Shown in pieces: positions 6,878 to 14,765 of a stretch of 17,946 nucleotides of DNA. Under the pieces are notes generated by a model. It made no database searches and was not told the DNA's origin. It saw nothing but the letters and a program-made list of their open reading frames with translations. The DNA lies in assembly GCA_964481435.1 (NCBI GenBank), contig CAYZTH010000018.1, positions 1-17,946 of the forward strand. Reading direction: 5' to 3'. Position 1 is the first letter of the stretch, and every line of letters starts with the position of its first letter. Position numbers and translations under genes: made by a program. The stretch is from JAPLYB01 sp964481435 (GTDB lineage: Archaea; Nanobdellota; Nanobdellia; Pacearchaeales; UBA284).

Positions 6878-9325
6878 TTATAGAATTTCTATCTTGATTT
6901 CTTTATCTTTGCCTTGTTTAATTTCTTTTGCGTGTGTGACTTCTTGTAAATCAGTGAGCATGTCTTTTAGGATAGCCTTGTCTTCTTTAGGTATTGTGAG
7001 GATTATCTCGGATTTCATTGACTTCTGGGCTTTTGATTTTTCTTGGCGGACTTGACTTAGGATTTCAATGAACTTATCCCCTGCTTTCATTATTTTATTA
7101 TCCATCTTTGTTTCAGGTTTTGGCCAATCTGTAAGATGAATGGATTTTGTTTTCTCGAACTCTTTGAAATACATCTGATAGAGTTCCTCTGTTAAATGGG
7201 GAATTATCGGAGCAAAGAGCTTGAGTTGTTTGAGCATTAGAGTGTATAGTGTCGCTTGGGCTTGTTCTTTTTCTCTTTCTGTGCCTTGATAAATCCTTTT
7301 CTTCACTATTTCAAGATAATTATCGCAGAAATCGTGCCAGAAATACTGCTCTGCTTTTCTTTTTGCTTCTCCGATAGCATATTTTTCATAGGCTAAATTG
7401 ACTTCTCTTATTGTCTCATCAAATTTTTCAATGAAGTACTGATCAATCTGATTATTCGTGTGTGAGGAAATTTTTGATTGGAATTTCGGCTTGAATCCTT
7501 CTAGATTCATGAAAAGGAATTTAGAGGCATTCCAGAGCTTAGTTAAGAATTTTTTTCCTGCAACAAGTTCTTTTTCTTGAAAAGGAAGGTCTTCTCCGAA
7601 AGTTGCTGTTCCGACCCAGTATCTAATTATATCTACTGATTGGTATTTATCATATAATTCGTCAAACCAGACCGCATTACCTTTGCTCTTGTGCATGCCT
7701 TTTCCTTGTGGATCTAGGACAAACGTCCCTATTGCGATGTCATTCCAAGGAATTTTCTTGAATAAGAGATGACTTTTTAGGATAGTATAGAATGCCCAGG
7801 TCCTAATGATATCATGAGATTGGGGACGTAGGGAGAGGGGCTTAAATCCATCATAGGTTCTTGAAGCAATCTGGGGAGTCATTGAAGAGGTCATCCAAGT
7901 ATCAAAGACATCTTTTTCTGGTTCAAAGTCACTTGAGCCGCACTTGCATTTGGTTTTTGGTTTGTCTTTTTCAGGATCAACAGGCAATTGTTTTTTGTCT
8001 GCTAAGGTTATTTTGCCACATTTTTTGCAGTACCAGGCAGGAATGGGGACTCCGTAGAATCTCTGTCTTGATATGCACCAGTCCCACTGAAGATTATTTA
8101 CCCAGTCATCGTACCTAGTTCTGTAGAATTCTGGATACCAAGCGATTTTCTTTCCTTGTTCGATAAGTTCTTTCTTATGTTTCAGAGTTTTTATGAACCA
8201 CTGCTTTGTAACTAGGAATTCAACAGGAGTTGAACATCTCCAGCATGTTCCGAGTGTTTGATTAAGGGATTCTTGTTTTTTTAGTCTCCCTTGTTCTTTT
8301 AAAATTTCTATTGCTTTTTTCTTTGCTTCATTGAGCGAGAGGCCATTTAATACTCCTGAATTTACTAGTTTTCCTTCTTTTGTTACAATACTTCTTAGGT
8401 CAAGCTTGTGTTTCTTCCACCATTCAATGTCTGTTGTGTCGCCGAATGTGCAAATCATGACTATGCCTGTTCCGAAACTCTGGTCAACTTTTTCATCAGC
8501 CATTATCTTGACTTTTTGATTGAAGATAGGGACTATGGCTTCCTTGCCAATAAGTTTCTTGTATCTTTTATCTTCGGGATTGACAAAGATCCCTACACAG
8601 GCTGAAAGAAATTCGGGCCTGGTTGTAGCAATAAGTATCTTTTCTTTTGATTTTGAATCTAAATCAAATTCAATATAATTTAGGGTCGTTGTTCTCTGAG
8701 CATCTTCAACCTCTGCCTGGGCTAGGGCTGTTTGATGCTTTGTACACCAGATTGTTGGCTCTTCTGCTTGATAACATTCACCTTTGTTGTATAGGTCGAT
8801 GAAAGAGGATTGAGAAATGACTTGGGCTTCTGGACTGATTGTTGTATAAAGGAGAGACCAATCATAACTATGCCCTAATTTTTTAAAGACCCTGTCTGAG
8901 TATTCTTGCTCAACTTTTTTTGCTTCCTCTAAACATAGTTTTCTGAAAGCTGCTTTTGTTGTTGTGTTTTTATTGATATGAAACTTTTCTTCAACATATT
9001 TCTCTGTTGGAAGTCCATTATCATCAAAGCAGGGGGCAAAATAAATATTATGGCCCTGCATTCTTTTTAATCTGGCTATAATCTCAAATTGGGTATAATG
9101 AAGGGCATGACCTATATGAAGATGCCCTGCTGATGCATAGACTGGAGGAACATCGATTGAGAATGTTGGTTTCTTTGACTTATGCTCAAAGGCATAGATA
9201 TTTTCTTTTTCCCAGTACAATTGCCATTTCTTTTCAATTGCCTCTAGGTCGAGCTCATTCTGAGGTTGACTCTGCTGATTTGGCTTTTCTTTCTTTTGTT
9301 CTTTTTCTTTTAACATTTTAGACAT
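6878..9325 (-). CDS. valS: Valyl-tRNA synthetase
   Basis: A class I synthetase that charges tRNA(Val) and has an editing domain. The N-terminus is a short polar extension, then VPPVYASAGHLHIGHALHY (59-77) with the HIGH motif at 70-73, followed by the archaeal-type CFDDNGLPTEKYVEE. The middle region has CWRCSTPVEFL and a Cys-rich insert (YCKKCGK ... KCKCGS) likely to bind zinc. The KMSKS motif appears as GMHKSKGN near residue 545. The C-terminal helical anticodon-binding domain follows, with a charged tail. Length 815 aa fits the family. The ATG at 9325 is preferred, with ATG at 9316 as a possible alternative. It converges with the epimerase gene across a 26-bp gap. Confidence 0.95.
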   Translation of the reverse strand: MSKMLKEKEQKKEKPNQQSQPQNELDLEAIEKKWQLYWEKENIYAFEHKSKKPTFSIDVPPVYASAGHLHIGHALHYTQFEIIARLKRMQGHNIYFAPCFDDNGLPTEKYVEEKFHINKNTTTKAAFRKLCLEEAKKVEQEYSDRVFKKLGHSYDWSLLYTTISPEAQVISQSSFIDLYNKGECYQAEEPTIWCTKHQTALAQAEVEDAQRTTTLNYIEFDLDSKSKEKILIATTRPEFLSACVGIFVNPEDKRYKKLIGKEAIVPIFNQKVKIMADEKVDQSFGTGIVMICTFGDTTDIEWWKKHKLDLRSIVTKEGKLVNSGVLNGLSLNEAKKKAIEILKEQGRLKKQESLNQTLGTCWRCSTPVEFLVTKQWFIKTLKHKKELIEQGKKIAWYPEFYRTRYDDWVNNLQWDWCISRQRFYGVPIPAWYCKKCGKITLADKKQLPVDPEKDKPKTKCKCGSSDFEPEKDVFDTWMTSSMTPQIASRTYDGFKPLSLRPQSHDIIRTWAFYTILKSHLLFKKIPWNDIAIGTFVLDPQGKGMHKSKGNAVWFDELYDKYQSVDIIRYWVGTATFGEDLPFQEKELVAGKKFLTKLWNASKFLFMNLEGFKPKFQSKISSHTNNQIDQYFIEKFDETIREVNLAYEKYAIGEAKRKAEQYFWHDFCDNYLEIVKKRIYQGTEREKEQAQATLYTLMLKQLKLFAPIIPHLTEELYQMYFKEFEKTKSIHLTDWPKPETKMDNKIMKAGDKFIEILSQVRQEKSKAQKSMKSEIILTIPKEDKAILKDMLTDLQEVTHAKEIKQGKDKEIKIEIL

Positions 9326-9331
9326 AATACA

Positions 9332-9376
9332 AATTGAGATAAATCAAATTACCTCTTTACTTTATTTATCTCAATT
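9332..9376. repeat. 13-bp perfect inverted repeat over the valS promoter
   Basis: AATTGAGATAAAT (9332-9344) and its exact reverse complement (9364-9376) are separated by 19 bp. On the minus strand the distal arm overlaps a TATA-like GATAAATAA about 35-45 bp from the valS ATG. The proximal arm covers the expected transcription start. The layout suits a two-site operator or a leader hairpin. A role in valS control is inference. Confidence 0.45.
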
Positions 9377-9483
9377 ATGCTTTTAAATTTTTGTATAGGG
9401 GCGAGATGATTAGAGAACCCTGCGCGTGATAAAAGACGGAATATTTAAAAAGGCAAATGATTATCATAGCAGTATAATATATA

Positions 9484-9497
9484 CTATAATATTATAG
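9484..9497 (+). promoter_or_regulatory. AT-rich promoter of the surface-protein gene
   Basis: CTATAATATTATAG, a 14-bp palindrome, lies 20-33 bp before the ATG at 9517 and can act as a TATA element for a leaderless transcript. A second candidate, ATATTTAAAAAGG (about 9441-9453), would leave a leader of about 40 nt. The rest of the 191-bp gap between valS and this gene holds the valS promoter and no gene that I can see. Confidence 0.35.
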
Positions 9498-9516
9498 AGT
9501 ATTATTCATATAAAAG

Positions 9517-12465
9517 ATGGTGCAGAAAAAACAAAAATTTTCTAAAGGCCCAAATCATGGGAAGTTCGAGAATGACCCACATTTATCTGAAAGGATAATT
9601 ATCCTTTTATTCCTGATATTTACTATCACCAGTGTTATAATCCTCTTGAAGGGCATGCCTGATTCTGTATTTTTGACAGCTACTAGCTTCGCGACAGGCG
9701 GATTGACTCTGGATAATAATCATTATGAAGGAAATAATCCCTTACAAGGGACTTTTGTATTCACGCTAGATCCTAGAGATGTTCTGCCTGCAAATTCTAC
9801 ATTCATATTCTCAATAATGACAAATGCCACAAAATGCTCATTAAAGTACTCTTGTTCTCCTAAAACCTCAAGCACTGTCAATTGGTATGCTATCAATGCG
9901 ACAACAGGCACATGTAATTTAATAGAACCTGATCCAGAAGGAGAGTGCTGCCTAAAGCAAGGAGCAGATTGTCCTCAAGTTATACTTAATAAAGACTTTG
10001 ATGATGGAACAAACAAATGGACTGCAAATGCAGGCAAGGCAATAATTAATACAGAAACACTAAGATGGACTGATGAAAATGATGAAAGGGTCGTCTCTGT
10101 TGTAATGTTCCAGGATGGTTCTAAATTCTCAGGAGGAGCATTTAATTTCTCTTTACTTCAGACATTTGATGCAAGAAAGATAAGAATGAAGGAAGAAAAA
10201 ACCCCTGCGGTCCCAACTTCTTGTTTAGATTCAGATGGTGGAAATGTCAGTACTGTTTTCGGAATTTGCGAAGGTAAATACTCTGATGGTACAACCACAA
10301 ATAATCCAGATACCTGCAAGACAAATACTTTATTAAAAGAATCTTATTGTGAAGACAAAAAATGTAAAGATACGTACTATGCTTGTCCTTCTGGGCGAGT
10401 GTGCGCAAATGGTGAATGTGTTATTCCGGGAAACCCAATAAATTCTTGTTTTGATACTGATGGAGGAATTCGTCCAAATGTCAAAGGCAGAGTATTTATG
10501 AATTATAGTAACAAAACTAATGTAACCTATACCGATACCTGTGTCTTAGATTATGAAAATGCACAAAGCAGTATGACTCCTGAAAATCAAAATATTTTCC
10601 AAAAGATAATTGATTTAGTTAGAAAGATAACTGGAATGGCTGATAGTAATATAGTTCTCCCTGGAAACCAGCAAGCCCCAACCTCTCATACTGTTTTAGA
10701 GTATTTTTGCCAAAATCCTTCAACAAAAGATTCTACTAGAATGACCTGTGGAAGTGGTATCTGCACCAATGGTGCATGTCCTGTAATAGAGTATGTAGAG
10801 TTTGAGAATGCTAAGGCTGCGCTAAATGATGTTAAAATTAATTGGTCTGTTGCATGGCAGCAAATAGAAGACGTGTCTGAACCTTGTGCATTTGAGGTTA
10901 TTGTTTCGAGCAATACCTCAAGAAGCCTGCACTATTACTATCCTCTAGCAAAGGGGATTACGGATATGTATGAATGTTCTGGATTACCAAATGGAGATAA
11001 TAATAACAAGTATATCCGGATGAGTCTAGGGGGTTCTGATCCATATGAAGAGATAAAGATTTGGGATAAGGTAAACAACATATATCTTATTACTGACTGG
11101 AAAAGTAAGTTTACTAACACAGAGAATGATTACATCAATGAAGTGAAGGTTGTCTCTAAGAAGAGAACTAGGGTATTGAATGGTGCAACAACGGTGTTTG
11201 GACAGAAGATATTTGTTGAGTATGTCAATATATTCAAGAGCGATGTTGCTCCTGAAACAAATTGTACAGCAGCTGGAAAAAAATGCTGCTTAGCAGGAAC
11301 TGGATTCGGAGCATACTACGGAGATCAATTAAATTGTTCAACAGATTATGAGTGCTGGGGAAGTTGTACTGACAAATCTTCATTAAAATTAACTCAATTA
11401 TTCTCTAAGTCAGTTAATGGCAACATAAGAAATAGAACTTCAGATAAATGCCAAGCCTGGGTTGATGGAATTAAGGTCAATGGTGAAGAAGCATTGCATG
11501 ATTATTGCTCTGACCAAGGTGTTGGAAAAGGATATACTCTGGCATATGATATCGATGGTCAACCAGTTGCATATACCTTAAATTTATCCGACATAAGTCT
11601 AGATGCACCAAATCAAAATGGAACATACAGTCTAAGAATTAGATATCAATACATTCCAAGTCCAGCAAGTTATCAGTGTTCTGATGCTGAAGGAAATGAA
11701 CTCAGTTCTTGTTTGATTTTTGAGAAGTATTCTACATTCATTGTAGGAAGCGGTAGTAATGGGGGAGGAGGCGGTGGTTGTACTTCAAACTGGGTTAACA
11801 CAACTAACTGGGGCGATTGCATTAACAATGTTCAGTGGAGAACAGAAGAAGATACCCAGAGATGCGAAGGCAATTACATTAGAAACGTTTCAAAACCTTG
11901 TGGATGTGCAGTTATCTGGGGAAATTGTGCTTGGCAACTATGTCAGGGAACAGACCAAGAGAAGTTATGCTCTGATACAACTTGCTCAACAGGAACAACA
12001 AATGTAACTGAGACAAGAGCATGTTGCACTGAACAATGGGAACCGAGTGAGGGAGATTGTATTAATGGAGCCAAGACAAGAACATATACTGATATAAATA
12101 GCTGTGGAACTACATTCAATATAGTAAATGATGAGACAATCCCTTGTACTAGTGGGTCAAACATATTCAAGGCCTGGTGGTTCTGGGTAATTGTGGTTAT
12201 CATTCTATTAGGGTTGTTTGTTTTTCTTTTGATGACTGTCTTAAAGAAGAAACCAAAAACAAAGGTAGGAAAATCAGAGAGTATAAGAGCTTCATCAAAA
12301 AGTTCTGAATCAGGCGGTTCTTCTGGAGAGAATTCAGAGATTGTTGCTTATATCAATGAAGCCACTGCTTCTGGCCTAGGCAAAGAAGATATCAAAGCCA
12401 AGCTTACCGAAGCTGGCTGGCCTGACGATGTAATCGAGAAATCTTTCTTAGATGCTGGGATGTAA
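9517..12465 (+). CDS. Large Cys-rich surface protein with two membrane anchors, 982 aa
   Basis: The N-terminus has a charged cytoplasmic stretch and one hydrophobic helix (about 27-44), an uncleaved signal anchor. A long extracellular region follows, with very many Cys and N-glycosylation sequons. Two related modules begin CLDSDGG (from 236) and CFDTDGG (from 311) and end CANGECV and CTNGACP; such DGG modules occur in surface proteins of DPANN archaea. After a poly-Gly hinge (749-754) come thrombospondin-like Cys/Trp repeats (WGDCINNVQWRTEE, WGNCAWQLC, PSEGDCINGAKTRTY). A second membrane helix is at about 887-909, and then a cytoplasmic Ser-rich linker. The last ~42 residues form a compact helical, UBA-like unit (IVAYINEATASGLG ... 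EAGWPDDVIEKSF). Probable adhesin or cell-contact protein; the ligand is unknown. Confidence 0.75.
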   Translation: MVQKKQKFSKGPNHGKFENDPHLSERIIILLFLIFTITSVIILLKGMPDSVFLTATSFATGGLTLDNNHYEGNNPLQGTFVFTLDPRDVLPANSTFIFSIMTNATKCSLKYSCSPKTSSTVNWYAINATTGTCNLIEPDPEGECCLKQGADCPQVILNKDFDDGTNKWTANAGKAIINTETLRWTDENDERVVSVVMFQDGSKFSGGAFNFSLLQTFDARKIRMKEEKTPAVPTSCLDSDGGNVSTVFGICEGKYSDGTTTNNPDTCKTNTLLKESYCEDKKCKDTYYACPSGRVCANGECVIPGNPINSCFDTDGGIRPNVKGRVFMNYSNKTNVTYTDTCVLDYENAQSSMTPENQNIFQKIIDLVRKITGMADSNIVLPGNQQAPTSHTVLEYFCQNPSTKDSTRMTCGSGICTNGACPVIEYVEFENAKAALNDVKINWSVAWQQIEDVSEPCAFEVIVSSNTSRSLHYYYPLAKGITDMYECSGLPNGDNNNKYIRMSLGGSDPYEEIKIWDKVNNIYLITDWKSKFTNTENDYINEVKVVSKKRTRVLNGATTVFGQKIFVEYVNIFKSDVAPETNCTAAGKKCCLAGTGFGAYYGDQLNCSTDYECWGSCTDKSSLKLTQLFSKSVNGNIRNRTSDKCQAWVDGIKVNGEEALHDYCSDQGVGKGYTLAYDIDGQPVAYTLNLSDISLDAPNQNGTYSLRIRYQYIPSPASYQCSDAEGNELSSCLIFEKYSTFIVGSGSNGGGGGGCTSNWVNTTNWGDCINNVQWRTEEDTQRCEGNYIRNVSKPCGCAVIWGNCAWQLCQGTDQEKLCSDTTCSTGTTNVTETRACCTEQWEPSEGDCINGAKTRTYTDINSCGTTFNIVNDETIPCTSGSNIFKAWWFWVIVVIILLGLFVFLLMTVLKKKPKTKVGKSESIRASSKSSESGGSSGENSEIVAYINEATASGLGKEDIKAKLTEAGWPDDVIEKSFLDAGM

Positions 12466-12472
12466 ATGGGAG

Positions 12473-12844
12473 TTAAGTGGCTTTTTCTGATTTCCTTTGG
12501 TGTAGTAAGTTCAGATAATCCCCTAGGTGACCATATTTCCTTGCAACAACCTTTGCAGTTTGTATATCACACCAGTGATGTACGGTGGGATAGAATTCTC
12601 TTATATCAAAACCGTTTTCTTGAATACTTCTTTCCAATCTTCCTCTTAATTTAAACTGACCATGAGCTAATGAACCTCCCGTAACACAATAAATTATAGA
12701 TAATATTGGATAAAGGGGGTGTTTTGGAGATAGGAGCATCCCTAATATCCCAAGTGAGGCGCTTACTAATACTGCTGATTCTCCAAGCGGGGCAGTCATA
12801 AAAAAATCCCGCGCATTGTTGTAATACCTTGAAAGATTATTCAT
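12473..12844 (-). CDS. Small membrane protein with HHWCD motif, 123 aa
   Basis: Family not recognised. Two hydrophobic segments (about 22-38 and 42-62) are joined by a short Pro/His loop, predicting a helical hairpin in the membrane. The C-terminal ~60 residues are soluble and contain TVHHWCDIQTAKVVARKYG (88-106). The clustered His, Cys and Asp suggest a metal or catalytic site, but this is inference. A TATA-like element (TTTTTAAG, 12865-12872) lies 21-28 bp upstream of the ATG in minus-strand sense, which supports the start and the strand. It converges with the surface-protein gene, whose stop is 7 bp away. Confidence 0.6.
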   Translation of the reverse strand: MNNLSRYYNNARDFFMTAPLGESAVLVSASLGILGMLLSPKHPLYPILSIIYCVTGGSLAHGQFKLRGRLERSIQENGFDIREFYPTVHHWCDIQTAKVVARKYGHLGDYLNLLHQRKSEKAT

Positions 12845-12864
12845 GATTAAATCAGAGAAATTCC

Positions 12865-12872
12865 TTTTTAAG
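12865..12872 (-). promoter_or_regulatory. TATA box of the HHWCD membrane protein gene
   Basis: Minus-strand CTTAAAAA lies 21-28 bp from the ATG at 12844, typical of a leaderless archaeal transcript. It falls in the short gap after the TrmB-family gene. Confidence 0.4.
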
Positions 12873-12887
12873 CTTTATTGAAATTTC

Positions 12888-13613
12888 TTACTTAGTGCTT
12901 TTCCACATTTCTTCAAACATCATTTTCTGAAGTTTAGCGATGTCTGAATTTTCAATCACAATTCCTATTGGTTCTCCTTTGCTATAGACAATAAATACTA
13001 CTTTGTTGCCAAAAACATAGAACTCTGCATTCTGATTGTTCATCAATGTATTTATTTTAGTTATTCTTGCTTCCTTTTTGTCTCTTTCTTGGACTTCCCT
13101 TGCAATCTTAGATTCCTCTGCAATTATCCTGCATTTAACGCCTGCTGCAACTCTCTTTGCTATAAAGTTATCTGAGAACCAATCATAGAACCCAAAATAC
13201 CTGGATTGATTTCCTAAAATAGCATATTCTTTTTCTTTTAAGATTAGATTGTATATTCCCTTCATTCCTTCTTTTCCAACATAGAGCTCAACTTTTGGCT
13301 TTTCATAGGCTGTTTTCTTTAGAGAGTTTAACTTAGGGAGTATCTCCTTGAGTCGTTTTTCCTTCTCTCTGAGGCTCTCTAAAAGAAAATCAGGAGTCGT
13401 GGCTTCGAAGTATTTCACATTCTCTTTAACAACTTGACTTACTAGGCCTTTTGAGATAAGACCATTCAATAAGTCATAGCATGTGCTTTTAGGAATTCCG
13501 GTAAGCTCTGATATTCTTATTACACTTGATATTCCAATTTTTAGACATGCCAAGTATACCTCAATCTCATTATCTGTTAGATTAAACTCTCTTAAGACTG
13601 TTTTTGTGTCCAT
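12888..13613 (-). CDS. TrmB-family transcriptional regulator, 241 aa
   Basis: An archaeal-type winged-helix regulator. Residues 1-75 show the TrmB N-terminus: LREFNLTDNEIEVYLACLK, then SSVIRISELTGIPKSTCYD as the recognition helix-turn-helix, then NGLISKGLVSQVV as the wing. A helical linker (about 78-100, REKEKRLKEILPKLNSL) joins a C-terminal alpha/beta domain (about 105-235), as in the short TrmB proteins that lack the large sugar-binding domain. The ligand is unknown. A TATA-like GATTTAAATATTC (13631-13643 on the minus strand) lies just upstream of the ATG. The gene diverges from a transporter operon starting at 13725, so it may control that operon, though no convincing operator palindrome was found in the 111-bp gap. 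Confidence 0.82.
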   Translation of the reverse strand: MDTKTVLREFNLTDNEIEVYLACLKIGISSVIRISELTGIPKSTCYDLLNGLISKGLVSQVVKENVKYFEATTPDFLLESLREKEKRLKEILPKLNSLKKTAYEKPKVELYVGKEGMKGIYNLILKEKEYAILGNQSRYFGFYDWFSDNFIAKRVAAGVKCRIIAEESKIAREVQERDKKEARITKINTLMNNQNAEFYVFGNKVVFIVYSKGEPIGIVIENSDIAKLQKMMFEEMWKSTK

Positions 13614-13630
13614 ATGTATCCATTTTTCTA

Positions 13631-13643
13631 GAATATTTAAATC
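13631..13643 (-). promoter_or_regulatory. TATA box of the TrmB-family gene
   Basis: Minus-strand GATTTAAATATTC lies about 18-30 bp from the ATG at 13613, consistent with a leaderless transcript. The facing gene has a TATA-like AATTTATAA at about 13717-13725. Confidence 0.4.
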
Positions 13644-13724
13644 TTTCTTTTATTCGGCGCTTTCCGTAGAACAAAGTATAAGTATGGTGTGGTTGTTACT
13701 AGTGTATGACAAACGAAATTTATA

Positions 13725-14147
13725 ATGCTGTATGAAAAAATGGATAACTACACTAAACTCTTTTGGAAGACGCTTGCAAAGATAGAAGGTTATATACTCG
13801 GGTTTGGCTTTTTGACGACCTCTTTACTTATGATTGGCATCTACACGAATGATTATTTTGACAGACATTATGATCAAGCAAATCAGCCCCCGCCCTGTAA
13901 CTTTCTTGTTTCAAAAGATAGAAAGGATGTCTGGAAAGAATTGATGCCGTTTGTTGAAAAACAGGATTCACAACCCGGATTTAGCATCAGAGATTATATT
14001 GATTTAGTAAAAAGGGCACAAGCGCCTGTCAAAATATTGAGAAAAGAAAAACCGAATGTTAGAGATTTTACCTTAAATCAATTAGAGACTGCATTAAACA
14101 ATTATCAAATTGAGCAATTTGAAGACAGTTTAAGGAGGCAAAAATGA
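13725..14147 (+). CDS. Membrane-anchored hypothetical protein, 140 aa
   Basis: Family not recognised. The first ~15 residues are polar, followed by one hydrophobic segment (about 21-43, EGYILGFGFLTTSLLMIGIY). A charged soluble domain of about 95 residues with a PPPC motif follows it. A second in-frame ATG at 13740 gives MDNYTKLFWK and may be the true start, because AATTTATAA at about 13717-13725 is a possible TATA element and would overlap the first ATG. The stop overlaps the ATG of the EamA-like gene (ATGA, 14144-14147), with a strong AAGGAGG (14132-14138) inside its 3' end, so the two are co-translated. It could be an accessory subunit of that transporter. Confidence 0.6.
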   Translation: MLYEKMDNYTKLFWKTLAKIEGYILGFGFLTTSLLMIGIYTNDYFDRHYDQANQPPPCNFLVSKDRKDVWKELMPFVEKQDSQPGFSIRDYIDLVKRAQAPVKILRKEKPNVRDFTLNQLETALNNYQIEQFEDSLRRQK

Positions 14148-14572
14148 ATAAAGGAATCATTTACGCAATCATATCGGCATGCTCTTTTGGTGCATGGACA
14201 TTCTTCCAACAGAGAGCTTCAGGGAAGGTGAATTATGTGTTTGGGGCTATCTTAATATCATTGACTGCAGTCATCTTCGGCTCATTATTCTTGCTTCCTA
14301 AACTAAAAAGTACTGTCCTTTTTACAGACTGGAGAGCAATCATATTCATTGTCTTGGCAGGTTTGTGTGCATTTGCAATAGATTTCTTTGCCTTAAGGGC
14401 GTATGGCTCCGGCTTATCTGTATCTATAGTCGGACCAATAATCTTTTCGGGAAGCATTGTAGTCGCTTGTATAATCGGAATATTTTGTGGAGAATCAATA
14501 ACTTTAATGAAATTTCTTGGAATTATCCTGACTGTTGCGGGTTCTGGCGTTTTGGCTGGTGTTTCTGGCTAG
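14144..14572 (+). CDS. Single-repeat EamA/DMT-like transporter, 142 aa
   Basis: Five hydrophobic helices (about 4-22, 31-51, 64-84, 92-114, 122-140) form one EamA repeat of the drug/metabolite transporter superfamily. The end SITLMKFLGIILTVAGSGVL resembles the conserved closing helix (a short acidic/Thr turn, then GxxLIxxGxxL). Most EamA transporters are about 300 aa with two such repeats, so this half-size protein probably works as a dimer. Substrate unknown. It starts within the preceding gene's stop (ATGA), with a near-perfect ribosome site AAGGAGG 5 bp upstream, which is unusual here because most genes look leaderless. Confidence 0.75.
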   Translation: MNKGIIYAIISACSFGAWTFFQQRASGKVNYVFGAILISLTAVIFGSLFLLPKLKSTVLFTDWRAIIFIVLAGLCAFAIDFFALRAYGSGLSVSIVGPIIFSGSIVVACIIGIFCGESITLMKFLGIILTVAGSGVLAGVSG

Positions 14573-14590
14573 ACTTTTTATTTATCACTC

Positions 14591-14759
14591 AAAAACTTTA
14601 TAACATCTAGATGAAATCTTATCCCATGTAAAGAATAAAAGACTGCGAAGCACAACGTGTCTTTTCTATCTACTTTAACGATATATTTCTTAAGTGCGCG
14701 CTTGTTTTTGTCTGCAAAAAGCACTTAATAAAAAACTTTATAACATCTAGATGAAATCT
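14591..14759 (+). repeat. 29-bp exact direct repeat duplicating a promoter
   Basis: Identical 29-bp copies lie at 14591-14619 and 14731-14759 (AAAAACTTTATAACATCTAG, then ATGAAATCT), 140 bp apart. Both contain the TATA-like ACTTTATAAC. Copy 2 is the promoter of the deoxyribonucleotidase gene: its TATA box (14735-14744) is 22-31 bp before the ATG at 14766. In copy 1 the equivalent position (14626) is also ATG but is followed directly by TAA. Confidence 0.8.
14626..14730 (+). ncRNA. Possible small RNA between duplicated promoters
   Basis: No protein-coding frame fills 14573-14765 on the plus strand. Transcription from the first promoter copy would begin near 14626 and run through two hairpins. 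The first is AAAAGAC/GTCTTTT (14637-14643 with 14659-14665). The second is TTAAGTGC (14690-14697) paired with GCACTTAA (14721-14728), with an inner TTTTTG/CAAAAA stem (14705-14710 with 14715-14720) around a TCTG loop. It does not match a known RNA family that I can recognise. It could instead be the decayed copy of a duplicated 5' region. Confidence 0.25.
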
Positions 14760-14765
14760 ATTCAT

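Noticed and set aside
9405..9440. C/D box small RNA upstream of the surface-protein gene
   Set aside because: ATGATTA and GTGATAA resemble C boxes, but no CTGA D or D' boxes stand at the required spacing.
12466..12654. Plus-strand 62-codon frame right after the surface-protein stop
   Set aside because: It lies opposite a 123-residue minus-strand gene with a well-placed TATA box and better protein character; no ribosome site.
14591..14759. CRISPR array
   Set aside because: Only two 29-bp copies, 140 bp apart (spacer 111 bp), with a TATA box and start codons inside; no cas genes in the window.
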